Shown piece by piece: positions 41,401 to 48,689 of a DNA stretch of 64,000 bases. The stretch spans positions 216,191 through 280,190 of the forward strand of contig NMRA01000187.1 of assembly GCA_002633005.1 (NCBI GenBank), given 5' to 3'. Origin of the DNA: Phoronis australis. Taxonomy: Eukaryota; Phoronida; Phoronidae. The first letter of the stretch is position 1; each line of letters begins with the position of its first letter. Under the pieces are notes generated by a model. The model did not search any database and had not been told where the DNA came from. It was given only the letters and a program-made list of their open reading frames with translations. Position numbers and translations under genes: made by a program.

Positions 41401-44400
41401 GATGTTAAAGTCTTGTTCTACACATTTTTGCAAAAAACCTCACCTTGTATGGTGGTGGTGGGGGGGGGGGGGNNNNGGGGGGGGGGGGTCACTACCAGTG
41501 AATGGTGATGGGGGTAACACGTCATTGGAGTCATGCACGTGCCGTTCCGACACGTTTGTTGTAGTTTTTTTCACGTGCGACCCGTTTAGTTTTGTCAGAT
41601 GTGGAGAATACTGCTTGCATGGAAAAAATTCCAATTCACAACAAGGACTAACAACATGCTCTACCTTTGGTGCACACTGGGATATACTTAAGCCACTTGC
41701 ACAGTCACTAATGTGAAGAAAAATGGTGCTGGACAAGTAGAAGTTGATTTGCCGGTCGCCCAGGTGGCGTGCAAATTGTCAGTGCGCAAAAGCACGAAAT
41801 CGTTTTAAAGATGAACATGAATAAACTTTCTCCTCCTGGTGCTGTTTTTATAATGAATTTGTGTGGGACCACTCAGTGTGGCCTTTTATTTAGTCCAATC
41901 TACAAAGCGCTTAAGACCTACTGATTCGGTAGGAGCACACTGCATCAATGGTTTTTAGTGCTGGAACATTGAGACGCCAACCAAACTGAACCATAAATAC
42001 ATAATAAAAACAGCACAGGGAGGAGAAAATTTATCAGTTTTCATCTGGGAAACAATAGTGTTATTTGTGTTCTGAAAATTCAATCACCACCTGGGCGACA
42101 TGCATGTGGACTTCTATGTGCACAGCATCATCTTTACAGCGATTGGTTAAGTATATCCCTGCATTAGCGATTGGTTAAGTATATCCCTGCATTAGCGATT
42201 GATTAAGTATATCCATGTTCTCGAAGAAATAAAAAAAAACAATATGCCCACTTTATTCGCAACTTCATGATTCGCACCCGCAGGAACCAGTTTCCACTAA
42301 ATAACTAATATTGACGTTACTCAGTGGAAACACAGGTGTCCTCAGCTACTGATCGTCCCCAATACACTATATATAGTAGGAAGGACAAACAAAAAGTAGG
42401 TCACTGTGCTCCATATCTGCCTCCATGTAAAACTCCCGGTAAATTACCCGACTTCAGACTTCAAAGTTAACTATAAGACAATTTTGTGTTATAAATCTTT
42501 ACCTTTGTCTGTATTTGAAAGTTTGTGATCTTTTTGTCTCGACATATCGCTGATAAACCATTTTTGTAAGCTTTTTTTAGCACACGATTTTCCGCCATGC
42601 GACCAACTTTCGAAAAAAAGGTCTCCTGTTCCTCCTATTTAAAGGAGCACTATACTCTAGATTACAAACAGGAAATTTGGACAGGATGTAGTTTAGATGC
42701 GTTCGCATCTCCTCAAGTTCTTTTCTCAAAGTCAAAGTCAAGTTTTCATGGCGAGCTTTTGATCGTCCGGAAGGCATAATTTTGATCGGTTAGGAGATTG
42801 ATGACTTTGCAGTTGCGTAAGTTGCCCCGATTTTTAGACAGAATTTATCACTCTTTTAATTGGTAATTATTTCATTATCAGAAATTTTGCGCATTGGCAC
42901 TTTTCAAACAGCAGTCGTTAGTTCACTAAGTCGCCACATGTCAGTGCCACAACCGTCTACCTTGAAGTTCTATGTGCTGAAACTCTTGGGCAGATCCGGG
43001 ATTTTTAGACAGAACGAAGGGGCATGAGCAGAGTATTAGGATATCACCCGTAAGATATTTGCACTCCAGTTTTAGGGGGGCATTGGGCTGCCCCCCTTTG
43101 CCCCAAAATCCACCAACGTTATCTTGTGGTTTGTGGTTTGATGTGAAATTTCCTCTTAACTCAGATGTATTTATTTCTAAGCTGATGTATTGTCTATACT
43201 CTTTTCCTTTTAAGCTGTATTATCCATTGTAGATACAGCTGAGCCTGTTGCATGTGCTAAAAACACACTTAAACAGCAATATCACTGTAGAAATCGATCT
43301 AAATTTTTGTATCATACACACCACTATGTTCGTCTCAATGAGACGAATCTTTTGATATGTAGCACATGTATATTCTTTTATTTTTTAGAGAATCATGCAA
43401 AAAGGCAGACATTTTACGCATAATCTTCGCGTTTCAACGGCCATTTTCTAATTTTTGCATAATTTCATTTCTCACACCAAGGGTTTTCCAAAAATGTATG
43501 ACCCATGGGCATTGTAAAAAAAAAATAAATAAACTTTATCCTCCCTATATACTACAAGGCAAGACACTCCAGACTAGAAATTCCACGGGTGGTTCAACAA
43601 ACCATGAGGAATTGTTCGGCACTAGTTGGATATAATGCACCCTAACTTATTCCAAATAAATCCACTAAATGTAGGTCTCCGGGCTTGGAATGACCAATGA
43701 CAAAAAACGCGGAAACTTTGAAACTTTTACGGCCCAAATCATGCCCGATAACCAGCCTTGAAATGGTCAGTGTGAACCTTTCCCCACAAAAATCGGGAGG
43801 ACTAAAAAAAAACGTTACCACCATCAGTAGCATGCATCTGCGTCCTTTTAGCTCGCCCGTCCACTCCCAACCCACACATTTTTGGCTGCAGAGCGGTAGT
43901 ATTTGTCGCCGCGCTTAACAATAACACGAGACGCCATTGAATATCTCCCACCACGCTATCCCAGATGCCCCGGCAATGTTGACAATTTACGTTCCTCCGA
44001 AACATAAAGAGCAACTTACGCTTTTCGAGGTGAACGTCGTCTGCAACGCCGCGGTACGAAAAGAATTTGCCGCGGAAATTTTATATCAAATCCGATTTTT
44101 TACGCGGAGATATTGTAAAAATAGCGGAAAGCACATTTGAAAAAAGTGGAAATCCGTGTTTCTGCGGAAAATTCCAAGCCCTGAGGTCTAAATGAATTAT
44201 TTTGGTATAGTTGAATTCCTCAGACATCTGGCTATCTGTACAAATCCTTTTCATGGCCCTCAATTACTCTAGTCTATAACTACGCCATTCCGAAGTCGGT
44301 CCACTTTAGCTATGCGCATCGTGAAATCGGCACCCATTTCAGGGAACTTACTATATCTAGCGCCATCTATCGGCGATTTGCTACAACNTTTAGACCTACA

Positions 44401-47223
44401 TTTAGTGCATTTATTTAGACCTACATTTAGTGCATTTATTTAGACCTACATTTAGTGGATTTATTTAGACCTACATTTAGTGCATTTATTTAGACCTACA
44501 TTTAGTGGATTTATTTAGACCTACATTTAGTGCATTTATTTAGACCTACATTTAGTGGATTTATTTAGACCTACATTTAGTGCATTTATTTAGACCTACA
44601 TTTAGTGGATTTATTTAGACCTACATTTAGTGGATTTATTTAGACCTACATTTAGTGGATTTATTTAGACCTACATTTAGTGCATTTATTTAGACCTACA
44701 TTTAGTGGATTTATTTGGAATAAGTTGGGGTCCATTATATCCGACTAGTGCCGAAATTTTGTTTCTGCCAATACTATTTACCATGTCCTGCTCCACCGAG
44801 TTCGCAACAAATATTCTCAAAAAGTCGCTGCATACTAGCAATATGCTTCACACGGTCAAAGTCAAGTAAGGTACGGAATAATCCGATGAGTTATGAATCG
44901 ACGGCAATTGCCGGCACACCAAACCAATATGGCGGAAATTCAACAAGAGCAAACTTTGCCATTTTTCATGATTTTGACAAGGACATATCTGATAGGATAC
45001 TAAATGACATAAAATGAAAAGTGTGCCAACAAAATATTTGAACTTTTCCCTTTCTATTAAATTGGGGCAATGATGAATATTTTTAAGAATTAAAATAATG
45101 CAAGCACTTCGCAAATTTTTCACTTACAGCTAAATTTTGGTGATTTTAAGTGGGGGTCAGACTTTTTGCTGCAGGATGGCCGTTAGTGAACAGATTCCTA
45201 TGATTTTGATATCAAAGGATCCGTGAGAAATTTCTGCATTCAACCCTGAGTGTATACTTTTAATTTTTTTTTGAATAAAAATATAAGAGAAATTAATTTT
45301 TACACTTTGGCACTTCCTAACTTCCAGACCTGAAATGTTTTTATAAGTGTACACTTAATGTCATCATCAATTAATCAGTTAATAATGCATGGTCCATCCA
45401 GGAACACATCTAAAAAGGCAGGTGCAGTGTTTTTTTAAAGATCCATGTTGACCTCTTCAACGTTCAAGCTTACCTGGAACGTGACTGGTCAATTGTAGCT
45501 TGAGAAACCAGTAAATAATTTGTATGAAATACAATTTGGGGCAAATAAAGTTGCTTAAAATAATATTTCTAAAATTAAATTAGACTTCAAAAGTTAAGAT
45601 TGGACTAAGTTTTTAACATTTTATGAAAATATGTTCATTGTTAACACTTTCTCGCCTTAAATCACAGCGAAATCAAGGTGACAGTGCCTTTAATTTCTTT
45701 TGGAAGTGGAAGTTGACCCTTTTGGATGTTCCTAACTACAAAAAAGTTTCCCCTAGGATATTCTTCATGCTGTATAAAATCGATTTGAAATTACATAAAA
45801 TTTTAGGGTTCCGTTAAAATCTGTTTAATTAAAAATTTATCCATTTTTGTGGTATGTTATGTAGTTTATGATCACAGAAGCATATATTGGTTATAAGAAA
45901 AAAGAATATTTCAAATATAATACTCAGTGTTGAAATAAATGACGAAAAGCTTTGAAATGTCATAATTTCCACGTTTTGGCACTTTTTGCACGTATTTGCA
46001 ATCGAAACCTCATTTTTATCAATTTCTTTTAAAATTATTGCAACCTAAATGACTTTTCTGCTAACCATTAGCAATTTCTGATATGTTCTGATGTTTTCAA
46101 AGACATCATTATTTCAGATTTCAAATTATCCTTCAAGTTTTGTTCTGGGTTCAAAGGTACTCAGTCGCAAGCCAAAAAAAAGTCGACTGTGAATTTTGAA
46201 ATCTGGATTATTCCCTCACTTGTTAAATGCAACAGTTCATGACGTGCTTTTATTTTATTTTGTTTACCTGTATGGTAAGTATTAGTCATCTTGTTTTAGA
46301 GCAACAGTGGGCCACAGTTTTTCAATTACAGATCTTCAAACATGCCAACAAATTTGCCTTGAAATTTTCGATTGTTCGTTTGCTGAAAAAAAGCCCATTT
46401 TTGAGGGTCTAAATTTTAAATAACTCCAGAACCGTCCAACGGATTTAAAAAAAATCAAAAAGTAATGCAAATGGCAGTTCAAGATCTATCATTTGAAACC
46501 AAATTCATTTGTTTCTGTTGAAACTGGCATTTTGCTTTGCTCACCCTAGACTTATTGACGTCCGTGACAAACCGGCAACTTTTGTGCATCATATTGCTGG
46601 TATGCAGAGACTTTTTGGAAAGATTTTAGTGCTTTGACTGCAAATTTGTTGCGAACTCGGTGGACCAGGCCACTGTAAATGTAATTGGGAGAAAGAACAA
46701 TTCCTCATGGTTTGTTGAACCTGTATTGGGAACGATAAGAAGCTGAGGACGTCTGTGAGTGTGAGTGGAAACTGGTTCCGGCAGCCATTTTGAAGGGGGA
46801 CCCCGCTACTAGACTTTTACCGCGGCACTCTTCCTTTACATAATCAAAGACAAAGGTTCTAACAAAAATAGACCGCAGACGCATTCTGAAAAAATAAGAC
46901 ACACACACACACTAGTCTAACTTATATTGATATCTTGACCGAAACAACACCTGCTAATCAGGGGAAGTTAACGTCTTGAATTGAGTTTCGCCAAGCCCCG
47001 CACGCTTCGGCGGCAAGCACGAGGTGTCGAGGTCAACGGAGTAACCAATGGAAAATCATGAATTTTAAGGAGACAAAAATAAAAACACTGAAAACTTACA
47101 AAAAATTCAGATCTCTAATGCACAAGGATAAAAAATTACCTGTTTAGCCCTTGCTACGGCATCAGCAAAAGCATTAGGATCGTATTGATTTCCTTGCTGA
47201 ACGGGTTGATCCCAACCTGACAT
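20257..47223 (-). CDS. FUBP1: FUBP/KHSRP-family KH-domain protein, complete 15-exon coding region
   Basis: Joined exons (minus strand): 47223-47140, 41003-40883, 39848-39807, 35747-35696, 33926-33751, 30869-30740, 29165-29036, 28375-28187, 27333-27231, 26933-26833, 25762-25615, 25398-25241, 23793-23610, 20939-20811, 20492-20257. All introns are GT-AG and all phases agree, giving 660 residues plus TAA; human FUBP1 is about 644. Residues 18-35 match the family's N-terminal amphipathic helix, which in vertebrates contacts the repressor FIR/PUF60. Four KH domains lie at about 146-215, 219-291, 309-376 and 409-477 with GXXG loops GAGG, GKGG, GKKG and GRGG. A Gly/Pro linker and Tyr-rich repeats (AWAEYYR type) with poly-Q follow. 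The family binds single-stranded FUSE DNA and U/AU-rich RNA in the nucleus (MYC control, splicing, mRNA decay). It could equally be called KHSRP or FUBP3, and is probably the ancestor-like single copy. The whole-gene span includes the introns. Confidence 0.96.
20811..20939 (-). CDS. FUBP1: FUBP exon 14 (first Tyr motif)
   Basis: Encodes residues 541-582: AQDPNNYAGWHAYYPQQQ, corresponding to the first Tyr-rich C-terminal repeat, then a Gln/Gly-rich linker. A TACTAAT sequence, close to a consensus branch point, lies about 20 nt upstream of the acceptor ccttcag. Beyond it is the 33-bp minisatellite. Donor gtaagc. Confidence 0.92.
20970..21497. repeat. 33-bp minisatellite, 16 units (FUBP intron 13)
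   Basis: Sixteen nearly identical units of CACATCCAGTACACAAACCA plus TCTTCAACTTGTA; one visible substitution (TTGCAC near 21068). It ends about 30 nt from the exon-14 acceptor. Because 33 is a multiple of three and the unit lacks stops in several frames, long artefactual ORFs run through it on both strands. Confidence 0.95.
22469..22618. repeat. 20-bp tandem repeat, about 7.5 units
   Basis: TGACATGACCTTCTCAACAG repeated without visible change, starting directly after an N at 22468. The array length is therefore uncertain. Confidence 0.92.
22770..23108. mobile_element. Left-truncated copy of the CAGGGCTTGGAAT MITE
   Basis: Matches the right two thirds of the full copies (CCACGCTATCCCAGATGCC, CCTCCGAAACATAAAGAGCA, GCGGAAAATTCCAAGCC) and ends AAGCCTTG. 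The left terminus is missing. Confidence 0.8.
23400..23590. repeat. ~60-bp tandem repeat x3 next to FUBP exon 13 donor
   Basis: Units of CATGACTCACTCACATACT followed by …CCTTACCCTGACCAGACATGT. In the transcript direction each carries GGGTAAGG, a donor-like motif. The array stops about 20 nt from the real donor. Confidence 0.85.
23610..23793 (-). CDS. FUBP1: FUBP exon 13 (Gly/Pro linker)
   Basis: Encodes residues 479-539: repeated GGPGGPG units, a PQQPPQQG stretch and APQGWGNMYPQWQ, which matches the APQGWGNAYPHWQ signature of FUBP1. Donor gtgcgt, phase 1. Minisatellites lie on both sides of this exon within about 25 nt. Confidence 0.95.
23815..23925. repeat. 27-bp tandem repeat x4 next to FUBP exon 13 acceptor
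   Basis: Four units of ATTAGAGATGACAACACTCT plus TTACACT, starting about 22 nt from the exon-13 acceptor at 23794. Confidence 0.9.
24474..25004. mobile_element. MITE, 531 bp, CAGGGCTTGGAAT inverted ends, 6-bp target duplication (FUBP intron 12)
   Basis: Left end CAGGGCTTGGAATGACCAAT, right end GCGGAAAATTCCAAGCCCTG; 13-bp perfect TIR. AACCAT directly flanks both sides (24468-24473, 25005-25010). On the minus strand it contains a short start-codon frame, MASRVIVKRGDKYYRSAAK, shared with the other copies. No transposase domain. Confidence 0.88.
25146..25205. repeat. 18-bp tandem repeat x3
   Basis: ACCCTCTACCCTGTACCC repeated in the first bases of FUBP intron 12, about 35 nt from the exon-12 donor. 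Confidence 0.85.
25241..25398 (-). CDS. FUBP1: FUBP exon 12 (KH4)
   Basis: Encodes residues 427-478. With the codon split across the intron it completes the GRGG loop (424-427), then GETIREIKVATGAHVEL, NAMEKTFIIRGD and the final helix LNFIYQKLGK. The donor gtagga is weaker than the others. Confidence 0.95.
25615..25762 (-). CDS. FUBP1: FUBP exon 11 (Gly-rich linker, start of KH4)
   Basis: Encodes residues 377-425: an RGG/Gly-rich linker (GGAMRGGRGGVGGGRG) between KH3 and KH4, as in vertebrate FUBPs, then VPADKCGLVIGR entering KH4. The RGG motifs are possible arginine methylation sites (inference). Acceptor ttgttag and donor gtaaga, phase 1. Confidence 0.95.
26272..26405. mobile_element. Small MITE with GTTCAGTA ends, copy 2 (in FUBP intron 10)
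   Basis: GTTCAGTAACACTAGGACCT at the left and GGTCTAGCGTTACTAAATG at the right, with GAGATTACGCGAGATATTG inside. It matches the reverse complement of 13548-13682. Right end eroded. Confidence 0.6.
26711..26811. repeat. 19-bp tandem repeat, five units
   Basis: CATCAACCCCTTCTCTCAG repeated exactly, ending about 20 nt from the exon-10 donor in intron 10. Confidence 0.92.
26833..26933 (-). CDS. FUBP1: FUBP exon 10 (KH3 second half)
   Basis: Encodes DLGTPVRTCHVSGKNP and the C-terminal KH3 helix VQQVVEKINSLIQEAE, residues 343-376. Acceptor gttacag and donor GAG|gtaggt, phase 0. A 19-bp pyrimidine-rich (plus strand) array lies about 20 nt into the next intron. Confidence 0.94.
27231..27333 (-). 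CDS. FUBP1: FUBP exon 9 (KH3 first half)
   Basis: Encodes residues 309-342, VEVPRSCVGIVIGKKGEMIR onward, with the KH3 loop GKKG at 321-324, followed by CKIQFTD. Two in-frame AG acceptors lie 6 nt apart (exon starting at 27333 or at 27327), so the protein could lack two residues. Donor gtgagt, phase 1. Confidence 0.94.
27505..27680. repeat. Intronic duplicated segment, copy 1 (FUBP intron 8)
   Basis: About 175 bp, starting GAAAGCTGTGTGTTGGAAGG, matches 31199-31376 with only a handful of differences, in the same orientation. Non-coding in both strands as far as I can see. Confidence 0.85.
28141..28222. repeat. 41-bp tandem duplication covering the exon-8 donor
   Basis: Two units starting CATACCTC(C/T)ACAAAGTT. 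The unit at 28182 contains the end of exon 8 and its donor; the unit at 28141 repeats both inside intron 8, with four or five substitutions. Confidence 0.9.
28187..28375 (-). CDS. FUBP1: FUBP exon 8 (rest of KH2)
   Basis: Encodes residues 246-308: EQAGVKMVMIQDSN, the KH2 beta strands and C-terminal helix (LARSLVNQLLEKD), then a short Gly-rich linker. The donor GAG|gtatgt is one of two tandem copies: the last bases of the exon plus the donor are repeated 41 bp further into the intron. Confidence 0.95.
28440..28562. repeat. ~33-bp CA-rich tandem repeat x3
   Basis: GCATGTATATACAATAGCAG units joined by CA runs, about 65 nt from the exon-8 acceptor in intron 7. Confidence 0.85.
29036..29165 (-). 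CDS. FUBP1: FUBP exon 7 (end of KH1, start of KH2)
   Basis: Encodes residues 203-245: the last KH1 helix (IMLIDDIVNKG) and the KH2 core with VPIPGNKVGLIIGKGGETIK, loop GKGG at 235-238. The acceptor tgttgacag has a 56-bp tandem array starting about 20 nt away. Phase 0 donor CAG|gtaaag. Confidence 0.97.
29187..29354. repeat. 56-bp tandem repeat x3 next to FUBP exon 7 acceptor
   Basis: TGATTGACTATATACAGACA units, nearly identical, starting 21 nt from the exon-7 acceptor (intron 6). Confidence 0.92.
30302..30397. repeat. 32-bp tandem repeat x3
   Basis: TGTGTAGACCCTACCATCAA units within FUBP intron 6. Confidence 0.9.
30740..30869 (-). CDS. FUBP1: FUBP exon 6 (KH1 core)
   Basis: Encodes VIGAGGKQITQLSAQ onward, with the KH1 GAGG loop at 161-164, then KIQIAPDSGG, the most family-diagnostic piece of FUBP KH1, and TVTGPPECI. 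It leaves in phase 2 at a GA|gtaagt donor. Confidence 0.97.
31199..31376. repeat. Intronic duplicated segment, copy 2 (FUBP intron 5)
   Basis: Partner of 27505-27680. Shares CTCTAATGGTGTTAGCGAAA and CTAATGATGTGCTTAC; the homology ends abruptly at GACAAT. Confidence 0.85.
31632..32394. mobile_element. CAGGGCTGTTCCAG inverted-repeat element (FUBP intron 5)
   Basis: Left CAGGGCTGTTCCAGTAAAAT, right GCCTGGAACAGCCCTG; 14-bp TIR. The interior matches, in reverse, the ends of 37508-38843. No coding frame, so probably non-autonomous. Confidence 0.8.
33250..33520. mobile_element. Fragment of the GGGCTGTTCCAG family
   Basis: Contains TTTTACTGGAACAGCCCTG and then interior sequence (GTGTTTGGCTGA, CCATTCCAACTGCCGTCA) resembling 38640-38840. 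Boundaries unclear. Confidence 0.6.
33518..33620. repeat. ~35-bp tandem repeat x3
   Basis: TCTAAGCATTGTTATA(C/T)CTC units, about 130 nt from the exon-5 donor. Confidence 0.85.
33751..33926 (-). CDS. FUBP1: FUBP exon 5 (linker and start of KH1)
   Basis: Encodes residues 101-158: an Ala/Gln helix-like stretch (QQAAQAAQEAAARINQ), a Pro/Gly/Met linker, then the first KH1 strand (VREHFIPDRLVGL). The acceptor cttttgcag lies directly downstream of a 16-bp minisatellite. Donor gtaagt, phase 1, splits KH1 just before its GXXG loop. Confidence 0.95.
33945..34440. repeat. 16-bp minisatellite, about 25-30 diverged units, next to FUBP exon 5 acceptor
   Basis: CAGTGTAGACAGTGAC-type units with many variants, starting about 18 nt from the exon-5 acceptor (intron 4). 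In the transcript it is a run of CACUGGUCACUGUCUA. Confidence 0.9.
35696..35747 (-). CDS. FUBP1: FUBP exon 4 (poly-Q)
   Basis: Encodes PYGQVRVMAD followed by seven Gln (residues 93-99), a Gln-rich linker where vertebrate FUBP1 also has a short Q run. Acceptor gtttcag and donor gtaag. It enters in phase 1 and leaves in phase 2. The CAG/CAA run is a possible site of length variation. Confidence 0.92.
35770..36028. repeat. 39-bp tandem repeat, about six units, next to FUBP exon 4 acceptor
   Basis: AATAGAGTTGATCACAGTAA plus TACAGTACAGTATACAACT, starting about 22 nt from the exon-4 acceptor (intron 3). The CAGGGCTTGGAAT MITE is inserted at its far end. Confidence 0.9.
36035..36550. mobile_element. 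MITE, 516 bp, CAGGGCTTGGAAT ends, 6-bp target duplication (FUBP intron 3)
   Basis: Same family as 24474-25004. AATACA lies on both sides (36029-36034, 36551-36556). An A-rich stretch at about 36151-36187 makes it differ from its sisters. Confidence 0.88.
36557..37507. other. FUBP intron 3 sequence, nothing recognised
   Basis: AT-rich intronic DNA between the MITE and the inverted-repeat element. No exon fits the FUBP reading phase here. Confidence 0.5.
37508..38843. mobile_element. GGGCTGTTCCAG element, opposite orientation, enlarged by an internal repeat
   Basis: Left AGGGCTGTTCCAGTAAAA, right TTTTGCTGGAACAGCCCT. The outer parts match 31632-32394 reversed. The middle (about 37670-38320) is different: three diverged units with (A/T)GACTGGTGC(T/A)(A/G)G-type sequence and GATCCGTCATGC-like text, then a 23-bp GACATGATAATGACAGACAG tandem repeat. 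Confidence 0.75.
38844..39806. other. FUBP intron 3, donor-side part, nothing recognised
   Basis: Small overlapping minus-strand frames (39339-39792) have no recognisable similarity and would not splice in phase into FUBP. Confidence 0.45.
39807..39848 (-). CDS. FUBP1: FUBP exon 3 (42-nt microexon-sized)
   Basis: A very short exon encoding GGPDAKKLATDND, which matches the PDAKK stretch before KH1 in vertebrate FUBP1. Acceptor ttttcag and donor gtaagt. It enters and leaves in phase 1 (42 nt), so skipping it would keep the frame. Confidence 0.92.
39849..40882. other. FUBP intron 2
   Basis: Contains two CTGGCAACCGTTG(T/A)ACGCATA units (about 40146-40213) and a (CAAA)n run at about 40604-40635. 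No coding exon seen. Confidence 0.5.
40883..41003 (-). CDS. FUBP1: FUBP exon 2
   Basis: Encodes residues 29-68. It opens with IAARMK, completing the N-terminal helix, and continues as a low-complexity Gly/Asp-rich linker (…PWGSGQPDQE). Acceptor ttgtttcag and donor gtgagt; it ends in phase 1. Confidence 0.94.
41457..41489. other. G tract with NNNN gap in FUBP intron 1
   Basis: A poly-G run interrupted by four Ns (41473-41476); its real length is unknown. In the transcript it is a C tract. Confidence 0.9.
42136..42215. repeat. 28-bp tandem repeat x3
   Basis: GCGATTGGTTAAGTATATCC units in FUBP intron 1. Confidence 0.9.
43679..44183. mobile_element. MITE, 505 bp, CAGGGCTTGGAAT family, nested inside the TIR of the GGCACTAGT element
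   Basis: Ends CCGGGCTTGGAATGACCAAT (two mutated terminal bases) and AAAATTCCAAGCCCTG. AGGTCT lies on both sides (43673-43678, 44184-44189). AGGTCT is part of the host element's own TIR, which proves the order of insertion. Confidence 0.88.
44389..44715. repeat. 25-bp satellite, 13 units, derived from a transposon TIR
   Basis: TTTAGACCTACATTTAGTG(C/G)ATTTA units, with the C and G variants partly alternating. The left TIR of the element holds one inverted unit. An N at 44388 adjoins the array, so copy number may be wrong. Confidence 0.92.
44853..46585. other. Interior of the 3.1-kb element, AT-rich, no gene recognised
   Basis: Only short open frames. Several T-rich runs. No transposase or reverse transcriptase motif seen. 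Confidence 0.5.
47140..47223 (-). CDS. FUBP1: FUBP exon 1 (initiator exon)
   Basis: This exon encodes residues 1-28, starting MSGWDQPVQQ, and ends in phase 0 at CAG|gtaatt. The ATG is preceded directly by a YY1-like GCCGCCATTTTC box, so the 5' UTR is probably short. The end of the exon (DPNAFADAVARAKQ) begins the conserved N-terminal helix that continues in exon 2. Confidence 0.95.
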
Positions 47224-47300
47224 GGTGAAAATGGCGGCGTGTTTCGTTCCCTTTGTGAACTTCTGTGAATCTGATTGGTCAATTTCTGAAGTAATCGATA
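47224..47300 (-). promoter_or_regulatory. Putative FUBP promoter/5' UTR with YY1-like box
   Basis: Immediately upstream of the FUBP start codon, plus-strand bases 47227-47239 read GAAAATGGCGGCG, the YY1-type element common at TSS of TATA-less housekeeping genes. I see no TATA box in the right place. The exact start of transcription cannot be read from the sequence. Confidence 0.5.
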
Positions 47301-48065
47301 ATGACTACCCAAGACAATATTTCTAACCAAAAGAATTCTCATAATACAAGAATTTAAAACAAATTGAACTACTGTAACGAGCAAAATTTTGTTTGTTGTT
47401 TTTTAATGTCAAATACTTTTCGCCTCATCTTGATTAACGAGCCTGTATTTTTTACAAAAGGTTTCTATTTGACCTATTGACCTACATATTTTCGTTCACA
47501 CGAGTTACAATCGCGACTGCTCAATGTCTTGGATTTGCTGCGGAAGGCCTTTGATCTCAGTCCTCAAACGTTGCAACCACAGCGCCAATTGCCGATATTT
47601 CACTTCGGTCTTGCAGTTAACGCAGAAGAGGAACTTGTCACTGGTGAATTTCATTTGACATTACTTGGACATTGTATCATCAGAATTCAGTCCTGATCAA
47701 GTGACTATCATCCGATTATCAGTCGCTACTCAGCATTCAGGAGATTGGAATTGGCATTGATTGATAAATGGCCATTTTGGGGCTTTGGGCCTGGTAGTGG
47801 GTATTCATCGCACACTAGCCTTGGGTAATTGTTAGCCTTGGTACAAAGCTGTATATAAATATACAGCTTTGCACCGATGTGGGTAGCCTTGGTGGCTTGG
47901 TACAAAGCTGTATATTTATAATACAGCTGTATTATAAATATACAGCTTAGCAGTAGCACCGATGCGGGTAAAAAAGTGGTAAGATAAAATCTGACACAAA
48001 ATTAGCGTCATTAAAAACTACAGTCTTCCTTGAGTAATTTAAATTATTTAACGGTGTTGGCAAAA

Positions 48066-48254
48066 ATGGCGTTCTACCGTTATTCTGCTACTAAAGTTGT
48101 GGAGCGATCTTTTGCGACTGCTTTCGGTGCCATGAAATTTTGCGTCACCTATTGGCCAGTTTCTTTTTTCGCCGATTCTTCAATCAACTGTTGTTCTTTC
48201 ACGAGCTTACGTAAACGTCACAACAAATTATCAGAACTGGTTTCACTTCATAAA
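48066..48254 (+). CDS. Possible first coding exon of an unknown gene, head-to-head with FUBP
   Basis: An ATG in AAAATGGCG context (YY1-like, as at many TSS-proximal starts) opens 63 codons beginning MAFYRYSATKVVERS and ends precisely at AAA|GTAAGT, a near-perfect donor, in phase 0. It lies about 840 bp from the FUBP start in divergent orientation. I recognise no protein family and no downstream exon was found, so it may be chance. Confidence 0.25.
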
Positions 48255-48689
48255 GTAAGTTTTTAGAATTTTGATACCGAAGAATCGAATTTCAGAAGAA
48301 ATTTTGCTGCTCCCAAGCTCTATCATCATCACCCGAGAGATGTCGAAAAATTTAGGAAATGACGCGTGCGTGTGACACGAGCGTACTGTTTTCAAAACCA
48401 CAAAATACTTTTCATTGTTAGAATAGGCGGAGAGTTGCGCAAGAAAATGACGTTTATTGCATTGTGGCACTTAAACGGCTGTAACGGGAAAGGTGAGTGT
48501 CGGTTGACTCCAAGATTTTGCATGCACACCGTCCGATTTTTAGCTTTACATGTTGATACAAGTTTCACGGCGTGGTGACTAGCAGAACTACCCAGGCTGT
48601 GTGCAATTTCGGGGTCTACGGAAGAAATACACATAGTGGGACCGAGCTGTATTTTGATGACAGTCTTCATACAGCTAGCTGGCTGGCTA

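Larger units (their letters stand above)
43618..44752. mobile_element. GGCACTAGT element with ~65-bp TIR, nested in the 3.1-kb element
   Basis: Left GGCACTAGTTGGATATAATG, right CATTATATCCGACTAGTGCC; the TIRs extend through CCACTAAATGTAGGTCTAAA. The right arm of the outer element has no insert at the equivalent place and so serves as an empty site. It contains the inner MITE and the 25-bp array. Confidence 0.82.
43591..46721. mobile_element. 3.1-kb element with 27-bp perfect inverted ends (FUBP intron 1)
   Basis: GGTTCAACAAACCATGAGGA plus ATTGTTC at 43591-43617 is exactly inverted at 46695-46721. Homology of the arms continues on the left at 44760-44850 and on the right at 46590-46690 (CACCGAGTTCGCAACAAAT, CAGCAATATG). 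No transposase frame was recognised inside. Confidence 0.75.

Noticed and set aside
44389-44715. CRISPR-like look of regularly spaced repeats (also 58191-58640 and 33945-34440)
   Set aside because: Units are directly abutting tandem repeats with no unique spacers, in animal DNA with introns.
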